Origin: Marvania coccoides
Lineage: Eukaryota > Chlorophyta > Trebouxiophyceae > Chlorellales > Chlorellaceae
Length of the DNA stretch: 64,000 bases
Assembly (NCBI GenBank): GCA_963854735.1
Contig: OY978104.1
Span: 620,001 to 684,000 of the forward strand
Direction: 5' to 3'
The position numbers and the translations under genes were made by a program. Position 1 is the first letter of the stretch. Every line of letters begins with the position of its first letter. The notes below the pieces were generated by a model. The model searched no databases and was not told the DNA's origin. It worked only from the letters and a program-made list of their open reading frames with translations. This document shows, piece by piece, positions 24,376-34,696 of the stretch.

Positions 24376-24784
24376 AGTTAAAGTGGAAATAGTTGAGTAC
24401 TAATCACAGATGGGCCGATGGTGGACCATCGAACTCAAAGTCGCGTTCATCAGCAACTCTATCCGAATTCTGGTCGCAAATCGGGGGCCCCATGCAACAC
24501 CGAAACTTGCGCAAGTTTGCTATTGCACAGTCCGCATGCGGTCCCGGAGCGGCCTCCACGCGCTGAACGCTTCGCTTGGTTTTATTTTGGGCGGCGGCTG
24601 GGCGATACGACGAACAACAGCGCAGCAGAGTCATGCCTTTATTATAATGCCATGCAGATCGTTTCCTTACATAATTAGCATTGAAATACAGATGGAATGA
24701 TAAATTTCAGTCAAATCTCAAATATTCATCCGTGCGTACATTTTTTGTCTTCACCTTCCGCTCCTGGCTTTTCTGTCCCTCTCC
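24376..24784. other. Spacer TPI upstream / ORC4 downstream
   Basis: 409 bases between the TPI start and the ORC4 stop, both on the minus strand. Presumed TPI promoter and ORC4 3' UTR. Small frames on both strands lack recognisable features. Confidence 0.45.
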
Positions 24785-27302
24785 TCAAGCCAAAGCAATG
24801 GCGGCCGCGGTGGTGGCGGGTCCACCCTCCCTGCTCACCCAGTCCCTGAGGCGCGAGGGGCAGGTGGGGTGCCGCGCAATGCCATCCCTCAACTCCAATG
24901 CCGCCACCTGCACACAAAAATTTTAATTCATTTATTTTATTAATAGGGGAAAATCATTACGAAAATGACCCATAAACAATTTTCTTTTACGAATAAGAAT
25001 ATAAAAAGAAAGAAAGAAAACGAATATAAAACTGACCTGCACGTGCATGGCGGCGAACTGGCTACCGCCGCCGCTGGCCAGGCGTGAATCGGCCCTGCCC
25101 TGCGCGGGGGTGATCAGCCCCAGCTCCACGAGCCTGTAGAAGGCAGTACTGGCCGCGCCGCGCGTGTAATTGTCCACGTGATCACCTGATGCCGAGTATA
25201 AAGAAAATTCTTTGAACGCCATTTCAAAGTTGATGGCCTCGCCGTTGGTACGCCTGGCGGCGCGGTACGCCGCCACCAGCACCGCTATCTCCAGCACCGA
25301 CAGCCCGCTGACGTAAGTTTCGACCCCGGCATCAGTTGCATTACTCAATCGCTCGCACGCTTCTGCAATGGCAGTACAAGGCAGCAGCCCGCCTGGGGCG
25401 GCAGCTGCGGCAGCCGCCGCGCGCTGCGCGACGTTGCGCAGGTCGTGCAGCCCCGCGCGCGCCTCAGCGAAGTCTGACAGCGCGCGCAGTGTGGCGGGCG
25501 CTGCCAACGCAGCGTCTACTGCAGCGTTGTGCGCCGCAGCATGCGCAGCATGAGGAAACTGCGGAGGCAGCGTGAGCATGTGCCGCAGCACGTCCATCGC
25601 GCCGTCTTTAACGGCCAGCGCCGCGCCGGCAGCGGCACTTGGGGAGGCGGGCCCCGCTGACGGCGATGCCGGGTCAGCAGGCGCAGCAGGAGGGGCCTGC
25701 GCACTGCGTGGGGGGTGCAGCACCACGGAGCGGTGACTGAACCTCGATTTCACCCGCTTTTCCAGCAGATCCAGGCAGTCATGGCGGGTGGACGTGCCCA
25801 GTACCACTGCCTGCACCCCGCTCACTTGTAATGCGTCCAAAAGGCAATACAGCAGCGTCTGCTTGGCGCGGCGCGCAAACAGATCGAGGTCCTCCAGCAC
25901 GAACACCGCCACCTTGTGCGCGCGGGCCAGTCCGGCCAGCGCTCCCCTCAGAAAATCGATGTTATCCCCCATTGACGCCGATTTCGTAAACTGGAGCTGG
26001 AAAGTTGCGCACAGCTGGCGCGCAATCTCCCGAAAGGCGGTGCGCTCGTCGGCGTGGGCCCACCCCAGCAGCCGCACAACGCCCACCAGCGGATCTGCGG
26101 GGTCTTGGCTGTTCCAGGTGCGGCAGACGGTGGACAGCGCCCGTTCCACCGCCAGCGTCTTGCCTGCGCCCCGCGCGCCCAGCAGCAGCACCGAGTTGTT
26201 CTCATTGGCGGTGATGGTGCCCTCTGTAAGGCACAAAGAACAGACAGTTTTTAGAAAAGAAATAAATGGATAATTAAGGGTAGCGCATAAATTGACAGGA
26301 AACCCCCAAAAATAGCAAAATGAAAGAGGAAAAGAAGGAAAGGAGGGGGAAAACAAAAGGCAGAGATAAATACCCAAAAGCAAGGTACTTACGGATGTTG
26401 GAGATGAGGAAATCCACTGCGTTTTGAGTGGCCGGTCGAAGCACCGCGCAGGCCGCCTCTTTGCCCCTCGGATTGGCCATTGCAGCACTCAGCCACTCCC
26501 TAGCTGTTTTCACAGGGTCCTGAGGGACGTCCAGGTGCGCGGGGGAGCCCTCGGGGGTCGTCGCAGGCGCGGTAGCTGCAGACAAATGCACTGCCGCTGC
26601 GGCGTCTGCTGCCACCGCCGTTGCGGGGCCTTGCGCCGCTGTGAACGCTGCATCCAGGGCTCTGCCAGTGGCAGCAGCGCGGCTGGGGTGTGAAGAAGGC
26701 ACGGGGGTGGCAGCAGCCGACATCCGCTGCTGCGAAGCTCTGCTGCTGCCGGCGGCGCCTGCAGCAATGAGATGAGCCCCCTCTCCCGCTGCTCCTGCTG
26801 CGGGACAAGCAGGGGAGGACTCCCCCTCGAGGCGCGTGCGCTTGGGTGTCCTCTCTTTGGGTTTTCCGCCCCTTCTCTTCTTATTTTCGGTCGATTTGGG
26901 AGCCTCAGAAGGGGTCAAAGCGGAAGGAGCGGCAGCAGGACTATTGGTGCCGCTGTCATCCTTCTCCAGCCCCTTGGGTGCAGATAACGGGCTCTGAGGG
27001 GACGACGCTTCTGCCACCTTTGCCGCCCCGTTCTTTCCTCCTTTCTTTCCTCCTTTTTTGCCTCCTTTTTTGCCTCCCTTTCTATTCCTAGCAGAAGCGG
27101 CGGCGGTGGCAGGTGCCCTGCCATGCGGCTTTGCGGCGGCCGTAGGTTGCGAAGGCTGGTCGGGTTGTGAAGCTTTCTCGACGATCTTCACTCCAGCGCG
27201 GGTGGCTGGCTTTGCCTTATTTGTGGGGGCGGGGGAGGCTGCGGCAGGTGATGGGTCTTCTGCTGCCTTGGTGGCTGAAGAGCGCAGTGCCCGTTTGGAC
27301 AT
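24785..27302 (-). CDS. ORC4: Origin recognition complex subunit 4
   Basis: ORC4 is an AAA+ subunit of the complex that marks replication origins. Three exons (27302-26393, 26223-25037, 24907-24785) give about 739 residues. The first ~290 residues are disordered, Ala/Pro/Lys-rich, with a (KKGG)4-type repeat near 27050-27085 and basic patches, plausibly DNA- or chromatin-binding. The AAA+ part has Walker A GARGAGKT (~319-326) and Walker B VFVLEDLD. GTSTRHDCLDLLEKRVKSRFSHR includes the conserved sensor and lid residues. The C-terminal winged-helix part has SVLEIAVLVAA, INFEMAFKEF, AFYRLVELGLI and the closing strand and helix VAALELRDGIARHPTCPSRLRDW. ORC4 is usually nearer 440-480 residues, so the length comes from the N-terminal extension and an Ala-rich insert. 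Confidence 0.92.
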
Positions 27303-27751
27303 CGTATGCCGTATTTGATAGAATGTTTGATATTGCGGTCTGCAGTTGAAGTCGAAAAAAGGGTGAGCATTTTTCTTTGATGCTGATCAACAAGCGAGAG
27401 GAGAGAACTAACGCACCGTTGCGGTAGGTTTCCAAGTCAAGGGCCTGTATAATAATGCCAAGACGTCGCCAGAGTTGCCAAAACAGTTTATTTTAACACG
27501 ATTTGAAACGTTTTGCGAGGTAGTGAGCTGTGGAGGCAAGGTTGGCGATTGCCCACACACATGAATGAAATGTAAATATATACACGTTTATAACGTTTGC
27601 ACTGTGGCGCTGGTAAATGCAAGAATTTTCAAATTTCCTTGGCGAAATTTTGAATTTTGAAACTGAAATGGAAATATAATATTTAATACTCGACCGCTTG
27701 AACTTTTTCTATTTATAAACTCGATTTTCATCACCACATATAAACGAACCA
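27303..27751. promoter_or_regulatory. Divergent spacer ORC4 / unknown ORF
   Basis: 449 bases of AT-rich DNA between ORC4 (minus) and the small plus-strand ORF. Presumed promoters only by position; no motif was recognised. Confidence 0.35.
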
Positions 27752-28174
27752 TTGGCATTAAACAAGGCACCGTGTGAAGGTCGTTGCGACCAGATGTTGC
27801 AAGATTCGGCGTTTGCAAACTGCAGAAGCAACTCTGGAAAGCTGGCGCCGGCGGCGGTTGACCTGGCAAACTCTTTTACCGCCATCCCTGAGGATTATTT
27901 TTCAGGCACGGTCCACAAAAATCTTGATTACGCAGTGTGCGGTGTTCTCGTGAGCTCGAAGTCCATCCTGGAGCCAGTTCTTGCTGCCTGTGACGTGCCT
28001 GCTTTGGTGGCCGTGCAAAGGCTCTGCAGCCAGGAAGGAGACGAACTGCCAAGGCTGGCCGAGCGGAAGCCCAGTGAGTTAGCTGTACATGCAGCGGGGG
28101 ACGAGGGATTTAATGAAGAGAGGGCAAAGACGAGAGAGCAGTTTCTGAGGGTGCTGAAAGTGGTGGCTCGCTAG
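27752..28174 (+). CDS. Unrecognised small protein
   Basis: A single-exon frame of 140 residues with exon-like GC content against AT-rich flanks. Segments such as IPEDYFSGTVHKNLDYAVC, LEPVLAACDVPALVAVQRL and KTREQFLRVLKVV look like a folded helical protein. I do not recognise a family. The start could be the first ATG (27752) or the internal one at 27794 (MLQDSAFANC). An upstream exon is possible because an acceptor-like CTGCAG precedes the AAGCAACTCT at about 27825. No signal peptide or membrane segment is seen. Confidence 0.5.
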   Translation: MALNKAPCEGRCDQMLQDSAFANCRSNSGKLAPAAVDLANSFTAIPEDYFSGTVHKNLDYAVCGVLVSSKSILEPVLAACDVPALVAVQRLCSQEGDELPRLAERKPSELAVHAAGDEGFNEERAKTREQFLRVLKVVAR

Positions 28175-28408
28175 AGACATCAGTTTCTACGCCAACAGCC
28201 AATTGGAGGCGGTGCAAATGGGAAAGATGGCGCGGATGATATGTGTTTATGAATGGAATGATTACAAAATTTACACAAATGTAATGGGTGCTGTTGCTTA
28301 AGCGAGAATTCGAAGAAAGAGGAAGCATACATATAAAGCGCTTATCGGGCATATGAAATATAAAGCATTGGTCGATATGAAAAAGAAGTAGGGGACAAAA
28401 TTTGTCAG

Positions 28409-28748
28409 GAGAGTCCTGCTTTCCCCTCTGCTTTTATGTCGGTCGCGCAGCTGGGGGACTCAGGAAGGCAGGGGCCAGAGTCTTATATTGTGGGCGACGG
28501 TGCGGTCGCCGGCGCAGTGGCAGTATCCGTACGTCCACAGTACCTGGGGTCGATCCCACCGGTGGAAGGGGGTACTCCGCTTACTGTGGCGGGGTGAGTG
28601 GCACGTCGCCTTGCAGGTCTCTATAAGAGCGCCTTCGGTAGTAGACGTTACAACGATATGTAAACCCATTAACCCATGTGGTTTAATTCAGTTGTAATGG
28701 ATCCCCCCCCCCAAAAAACAGAGGGGCACAACAACTACAACAACAAAT
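28409..28748 (+). mobile_element. Probable tRNA-derived SINE or short retroelement
   Basis: The region contains GGCGCAGTGG (28511-28520), resembling an RNA polymerase III A box, and GGGTCGATCCC (28547-28557), close to the B-box consensus GGTTCGANTCC, 36 bases apart as in tRNA-derived elements. The rest does not fold into an obvious tRNA. It ends in a C-run, an A-run and a CAACAACTACAACAACAAA tail, a simple-repeat tail common in SINE and LINE 3' ends. Short matching flanks (ACAAAATTTG near 28394-28403 and ACAAATTTG near 28744-28752) could be a degenerate target-site duplication. Its exact limits are uncertain. Confidence 0.5.
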
Positions 28749-31700
28749 TTGCACCCTCCCTTAACGTAAAAACATCTCTCTTATCTCTCTCTTCATCACA
28801 GCAGCTTGCTTGAACCTTCCATTTTTTTTGCCCCATTATAACGTCGACAAGCTGCCGGTCGTACGGTGACTTCGCAGGCTTGGTGTACGGCTCAAATTCG
28901 ATCACATCATTTATCCAGCGAGTCCTGTATGTAAACGGGTCCTCGTAGCGGGGGTAGCTCACCAGCAGCGCGTAATTTGTGGCTGGATTCAGCCCCCTGG
29001 CACGCCCACAAACGGTGACCCCCATGCCCAACGTTCCCTTGATCCCCAGCTTCGTGGGAGGTGCGCAGTTTTTGCGCTTTGGACAGGAGTTTCCGAACAG
29101 CTGGTCTTCGGTTTATGTATTCGCTGGAAAAGTTTCTCAGTGTAGCGTGCATGCCAGGCACAACCATCCCCCCCTTTCGAACAAGAACACCGTCAGCGGC
29201 GTTCTCTTACCACCAGCGGCCTTAAATGAAACTTTCCAGTCCAGCCCCGTGACGTGAGAGACGGCGTACACGCGGTACGACACAGAGAAGAAAGAAAAAT
29301 CGTACGACAACTGGTTGGAGACAACTCTGTTTGTGGGGCCGAAGAAAATAGATTCGGTTGACCTGGAGAAAAAACATGGTGCATTAAAAGAGTAGTCAAT
29401 TATATAAAAAACGGTTGAGCTGAAAATAAAGAAGAAAAACGTAGCAATCGTACATGAAACCTTGAAACCTTGATTACTAGCCTGAAGCGCGCGCTGGAGA
29501 AAAAGGATAAAGCGGCGGCCCAACAGCAGGTGTTGGCGGACTGGCGCACCAATCCCCGGGCCGTGTGAAAAAAATACAAGAGCGGCAACTCAGCGCCGGC
29601 CAAACATTCAGCAGCGGAGTTAAAATTTACTGCAAGCAGCTGCACGGAGGGGAACAGGCGGAAGATGGAGAGGGGAAGCAGGAGGTCCCCATCCCCACGC
29701 TGCTGGCGGCATTGTGCGGCGACGGCAAAATTTTGAACCAACCTTTCACGGAGGAGGAGGTTCATGCGGGCATTATGCGGCTGAAAAACAACAAGGCGGT
29801 GGCGGGCAGCCTGGACCTGCCTCATCTCAAGGTGGCCGCGGCAGAGCTGGCTCCCACGCTGGCCACTCTGTTCAACGCCGTGGTGCTGACCAAGACCATG
29901 CCTTTTGACATGGCGCTGGGGGTGATTACCATGGTTCCCAAGCCGCGGGCGGCCACCACTACGCTCAACGATCACCCAGCATCACCGTTGGTAGCATCTT
30001 GGATAAACTTTACATGACATGTTTGACGGGGCGCCTCGGGGCATGGGGGGAAGAAAATAATTTGCGTGCCGATACTCAAACTGGATTTCGACGGGACCAC
30101 AGGACTGAAGATAACATTTTTACCTTACGTGCATTGACTGAACGCCACCAGGCTGATGATACACCACTTTACGTTGCTTTCGTTGAGTCCAAAAAGGCAT
30201 ATGATACCGTGCCGCGCGATAAACTTTGGGCTAAACTACAGGCTAGGGGTATCTCTGGATTCATGCTTGATGCTCTAAAAACACAATATGCTAACGTTCC
30301 TATCTCGGTTAAAACTTTGGAGGGTCTTTCAGCCCCATTCCTGTCCACTTTGGGGCTGAAGCAGGGCGACCCTGCCAGCTGTGATCTTTTTGGTTTCTAC
30401 ATTGATGATCTGCCCTTTGTCTTCTCAGACTCAAGGTGAGATCCCATGCCGCTGCGTACTCCGAAAGTGCCTCCTCTTTTTGAAATCTACGAAAGCAGGC
30501 AGATCATCAATGTAGAAACCAAAAAGATCACAGCTGGCAGGGTCGCCCTGCTTCAGCCCCAAAGTGGACAGGAATGGGGCTGAAAGACCCTCCAAAGTTT
30601 TAACCGAGATAGGAACGTTAGCATATTGTGTTTTTAGAGCATCAAGCATGAATCCAGAGATACCCCTAGCCTGTAGTTTAGCCCAAAGTTTATCGCGCGG
30701 CACGGTATCATATGCCTTTTTGGACTCAACGAAAGCAACGTAAAGTGGTGTATCATCAGCCTGGTGGCGTTCAGTCAATGCACGTAAGGTAAAAATGTTA
30801 TCTTCAGTCCTGTGGTCCCGTCGAAATCCAGTTTGAGTATCGGCACGCAAATTATTTTCTTCCCCCCATGCCCCGAGGCGCCCCGTCAAACATGTCATGT
30901 AAAGTTTATCCAAGATGCTACCAACGGTGATGCTGGGTGATCGTTGAGCGTAGTGGTGGCCGCCCGCGGCTTGGGAACCATGGTAATCACCCCCAGCGCC
31001 ATGTCAAAAGGCATGGTCTTGGTCAGCACCACGGCGTTGAACAGAGTGGCCAGCGTGGGAGCCAGCTCTGCCGCGGCCACCTTGAGATGAGGCAGGTCCA
31101 GGCTGCCCGCCACCGCCTTGTTGTTTTTCAGCCGCATAATGCCCGCATGAACCTCCTCTAATAATGTTATCATGTTAAAGTTTAATTCCTGCCGTCAGGG
31201 AACACCTTGAGGGGGGAACTTGCTCAACAATAAAGTTAAATGCATACGCACCTGCAAATAATATGTGGTTTAAAGAGCAGCTAGCTGCACCATACTAATA
31301 TATTATCGCAGGGAGCAAGCGATTGTCCTCTTCCTCAAGGACATCCTGCTCCTCCAGGGCGCACCGACGGGGCTCTCCTGGCAAGAACTGGCAGCTGACA
31401 GAGCTCAATGGCGCATGTTGATGGATGGAGCGTGGGCAACTGGCGCCGGACCGCCGGGCACCCCTGCTGCTGCTGCTGCTGCTGCTGCGAATGGATCTGA
31501 GACAGCTGCTCAACACGGAGCAGCGACAGCCTTACACGGGGCTGGGTCTTTGGCTGAGACCGATGGTACAAGCCGCCTACGGCGCGGTGACCGAGGACGT
31601 GTCCCGCGACGAAGATTCGATTTGATTGAGTTACTCAATCAAAAGTAAAAAACTTTTACTCAATTTGAGTAGTTTGATTTATGCCTGTTAGTTATTATTT

Positions 31701-31941
31701 TGATCTGGAAGTGAAGGCGGTAGGGTGTTCTTTGAACGCTATAGGCTGTAAAAGAGAGAGAGAGCAAGCGATTGAGCCAGAATATTATTATTAAGATTGC
31801 TGCCTGGTAACATGTCGGAAGGGCAAATTTTACAAGAGGCGATGATCGTATAGCGCACTTGCAATAGGTCTTGGCCGCAAACGCGGGCGAAAAAAGGCAG
31901 GCCGCGAGCAGAACGATCAAGATGATGATCATGTACATCAT
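28735..31941 (-). CDS. Unrecognised secreted Cys-containing protein; introns hold retroelements
   Basis: Four exons fit in phase: 31941-31863, 31251-31206, 29362-29211 and 29105-28735, giving about 215 residues. The first exon encodes a strong signal peptide (MIIILIVLLAACLFSPAFAA). The mature part has six or seven Cys and reads ...ESIFFGPTNRVVSNQLSYDF..., KRKNCAPPTKLGIKGT, GRARGLNPATNYALLVSYPR and RWINDVIEFEPYTKPAKSPY. This looks like a folded beta-rich secreted protein but no family is recognised. Intron 1 would use a GC donor (ATT|GCAAGT) and contains LINE copy 2. Intron 2 (about 1.84 kb) contains the LINE inverted repeat. The last codons and stop lie in the tail of the SINE-like element. 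The last two exons are more certain than the first two. Confidence 0.5.
29465..30414 (+). mobile_element. Decayed LINE reverse-transcriptase fragment (left copy)
   Basis: Reading frames give KALKRALEKKDKAAAQQ-like and KKIQERQLSAGQTFSSGV segments. EEEVHAGIMRLKNNKAVAG follows, the region before the LINE RT, and then RT motifs LRADTQTGFRRDHRTEDNI, YVAFVESKKAYDTVPRDKLW and LGLKQGDPASCDLFGFYIDDL. The coding frame is broken at about 29555 and by a one-base shift near 29973, and the YADD region is missing because the fragment stops. It is therefore dead. It sits in plus orientation inside intron 2 of the minus-strand secreted-protein gene. Bases 29754-30414 form the left arm of a perfect inverted repeat. 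Confidence 0.85.
29754..31158. repeat. Perfect 661-bp inverted repeat with 83-bp spacer
   Basis: Arm 29754-30414 and the reverse complement of 30498-31158 were compared line by line and are identical, with no indel (paired positions always sum to 60912). The spacer is 30415-30497. Both arms carry the same reverse-transcriptase segment, including the same frameshift, so the inverted duplication happened after the LINE had decayed. A transcript crossing it would fold into a very long hairpin. Confidence 0.93.
30498..31158 (-). mobile_element. LINE reverse-transcriptase fragment, inverted copy
   Basis: The right arm of the inverted repeat, encoding the same decayed RT segment on the minus strand (AGIMRLKNNKAVAGSLDL through YIDDLP). 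Left of the arm the frame runs on a few codons into the spacer (AFVDFKK), which is not in the left copy. No target-site duplication is apparent around either arm. Confidence 0.85.
31313..31774 (+). mobile_element. 5'-truncated LINE, copy 2, with 13-bp TSD
   Basis: The inserted DNA (31326-31761) is bounded by GAGCAAGCGATTG at 31313-31325 and 31762-31774. It is the same family as copy 1. The frame reads LFLKDILLLQGAPTGLSWQELAADRAQWR, then an Ala run from (CTG)8, then ANGSETAAQHGAATAL. The shared 3' UTR ends in a GA-rich tail at about 31748-31761. Compared with copy 1 it lacks ~30 bases at the 5' end, has 11 fewer CTG units, and has an extra ~40-bp A/T-rich palindromic stretch near 31629-31670. 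It sits in intron 1 of the secreted-protein gene. Confidence 0.85.
31464..31487 (+). repeat. (CTG)8 triplet repeat inside LINE copy 2
   Basis: Eight CTG units at the same place in the element where copy 1 has nineteen. Confidence 0.95.
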
Positions 31942-32356
31942 TTTATTTTCAGTTTGGTTTTGGTGTGAGCTTCAGATAGCTTTTGAATGACAGTGATATG
32001 TGCGATACCGTGATTACCAAAGTGCGAATTTTTCGAATGGCCAGAGGTGCCGGGGAACGCGGTTCTTCAATCCGACGTGGCGGTCTTGCAATTGACATGG
32101 CGTCTGAAAGTGGTTACATTTTCAACGGTTATAATTTCAACTTAACGTCCGATCAGGCAATACTGGTGAGCACCACTGTCTCTTTCACGACGCTCCTGGT
32201 GCGGGGGGGGGGGGTCCTGGCGTATATTCAATTCAGACCATGCGGCAGCTACCGGCCATAAATAGTGCAACATGATTTACTCTGAACTCATGTTTACATA
32301 GTGTGTATTTTTTCATGCATGTAATCATTAGAGGACTTCCCTCGAAAAAAAATCAT
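31942..32356. other. Spacer between secreted-protein gene and PhoD-like gene
   Basis: It holds the presumed promoter of the secreted-protein gene and the 3' UTR of the PhoD-like gene, both on the minus strand. A 92-codon plus-strand frame (31983-32261) has no recognisable features. A G-run lies at about 32203-32212. Confidence 0.4.
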
Positions 32357-34696
32357 TCAACTCTGTACTGTACTCTGAAGTTCTGTAGGCTTCTCCTCGC
32401 TCCAGCGGGTGGCCTCCAGCGAATGCCCATTTTCATGCAGCCCCCAGTGAAGGATGTGCCGCCACCGGCGCCCGGCCTTTCCGATTTTAATCGCGGGAGC
32501 TCGTGGTACCATGATGTCATACACCTCTTCTGCGTACCCCAGCCACTTTTCAGGGTCTTCCACCCGCAGGGAGAACCGCATCCCCCCGTACTTGGGGTCT
32601 TCGGGGTTGAGCGGAGCTGCGAATGGAGGCGCGGTCATCGTGATATCGCACCAGTTTCGACGCGGGAGGAGTTTGTCTGTCCGGGGGTGGTGAGGCCAAA
32701 ACGCGCGCACCATCTTCTGCCTGGTGCGTGCGTTGACGTTCCCTGCAATGGGAAACAGAAAGAGGGGCGGCGTTGGTTCATAAAAAAAACCTTGATTGGG
32801 GGGGGGGCCGTAACAAATAATATACTGGATTCTCCGCAAGGTTTCAAGGTTTCAGCATTCTAAATCAAAAAAACATCCAATTCGACAATAGTTATTCGAC
32901 AAGTTCTGTAACTCACTGGAGAAGTTTGTGCTGAGCAGCATCTTCACCACGCTCCTAGGCGGCGGTGCGTTCATTATCGCCGATGAGATAATCTGCGTCA
33001 TGAACAGCGGGTCGTCCAACGGGTCCTTTTTGGGCCGGCCGTACAGCCTCCCAACGCCTCCCACGTGCGCGTCCCCTGACAGAATCGTCACTCGCACGTC
33101 TTTAGTCAGCGAGATTTCTTGCAGCACCCCGACGAGAACCCCCCGCTCCTCCTTGTGTTTGTTTGCCATCCAGCCGTCGAGGAGATCGTCGAGGATTTCT
33201 GGCTGGTTGAATTTGTCCATGATGCCGGTGGACTTGCCAAATGAACGGCACGCGGCATACGTTTTGAAAGTGGTCTTAAACCACTCTAAAATACCCTCGC
33301 TTGCCGGAATCTGCAAGTATAAATTGAAATCGATTTTAGGGGAGTTAGCTAGGGTATTAATGAAGGGGAAAGATTGCAGGGGAATGAATGAATAAATCAA
33401 TGAATGCTGGGGCCTTAGTTGCCCTTTGTTCGGACTTAAAGCCTGTAATGTATGCATGTGGAAATTTTTGCGTTCTTACGGTAGGATAGATGAAGGGCAC
33501 GCCTGAGAGCGCCACGACATGCTCCACGCACTCTGGCAATTCTAGCGCCACAGTTCGGATGATGTCGTAAGTAGAAAGCGGCATAATTTGCTGCTGAGTG
33601 CGGGTCGTCCTCATGTCCATAACCAGCAGCGCCACCTGAGGCCCCATGAAACGCACGCTGTGGAACCCTGCGTCGCCCGGCAAGAACTCTGGCTTGGCAG
33701 CCAAGCGGCGCGGGGTGGTGTGCTGCTGAAAGAGCAGGTAATACCGCTTGGCCACATCAAAAATGCCTTGGAAAACGGGGCAAGTCTGCAGCTCAGCGTC
33801 GTAGGAGCCCCACCCGTCGAAAATATCGTGGTCATCCCAGACAAATACGGACGGAATGGAGGCGTAGGCGGCTGCAACGTCATGTTGCACGTAACTTTCC
33901 AGGTAATTTTCCAGGTAGAAAGAAGTCACCTGGGACTCGTGCGCCGGGGTCCAAGCCGCTGCAATTTTGTCTTGCAACGTTTCAAGGGCCGCCCACTCCT
34001 TCAACAAGCTCTGCTCCCAGACATCATCGCTGTATACCTGGTCTCCACCGCCGACCAGGCAATGCATGGGAAAGGTGGAGTGCACCTTGAGGAGGTCGCG
34101 CCAGAGGTAGGTGGGGTCCTTGCGCGCATAGGAGTCTTCGGGGACATCTGCAGTGGGCAGCATATTTATAAAACTTTGTTAGCGCGCTGCAATATACATA
34201 ATTAGGATCAGTAAGAGGGTTGAAACGCACCCGAGGTGAATCCATTGCAGGATGTGTACGCCCAGTGGTAGGGCGACCCCAGGGACGGCAACCAGAAGGT
34301 GTGGAAGGTGGTTGGCGGCCCAGCGGCGGCTGAATCGTCGCCGTCAGGAATGCTGATTGCATACCGGACTGAGCGCTGATTTTTGCCCAGGTGCAGCTCC
34401 AGGTCAAATCTCCAAAAGCTCCACCCCATCTCAGTGTCTAAAAGCTCTGCGACCAGCTCTTGTTGGGGGGGCTTGCTGGGCCCATAGCCGTCAGGCCCAG
34501 AGTCATCCAAAATCAGCACAGGCTGAGGAGCTGCCGCCAAGCTGGTAGCTGGGGGCTCTTTGGAAGGTGGCGCATTTTGTGTTGGTGCGCTAAGGGCCAC
34601 CGTGCGCGTCAAATATAATGCAGAGCCTCTCCAGAGCGACGAGCCGGGAATGTTGTTGCCGTAGCGCAAGAAGGGGCCTGCAATGATGGCATCCAT
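32357..34696 (-). CDS. PhoD-like metallophosphatase
   Basis: Four exons (34696-34231, 34147-33480, 33310-32917, 32742-32357) give about 637 residues. The metal-binding motifs of PhoD-family phosphatases and phosphodiesterases are present in order: VGGGDQVYSDDVWEQ, VFVWDDHDIFDGWGSYD and TILSGDAHVGGVGRLYG. YLLFQQHTT and HSVRFMGPQVALLVMDMRTTRT also match the family. The N-terminal ~150 residues (AGPFLRYGNN..., HTFWLPSLGSPYHWAYTSCNG) correspond to the all-beta domain before the catalytic core. No signal peptide is visible at the chosen start. PhoD relatives hydrolyse phosphomonoesters or phosphodiesters; the substrate here is unknown. All introns are GT-AG. Confidence 0.85.

Noticed and set aside
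27050..27110. A CRISPR-like or tandem repeat array
   Set aside because: The regular 12-base pattern is the Lys-Lys-Gly-Gly repeat coding in the ORC4 N-terminus, without spacers.
28500..28570. A functional tRNA gene
   Set aside because: Box-like sequences are present, but no acceptor stem, anticodon arm or 3' half pairs convincingly. A tRNA-derived SINE explains it better.
30001..30913. An intact reverse transcriptase
   Set aside because: The YADD region and the rest of the C-terminal part are missing, and both copies share a frameshift upstream. These are fragments.
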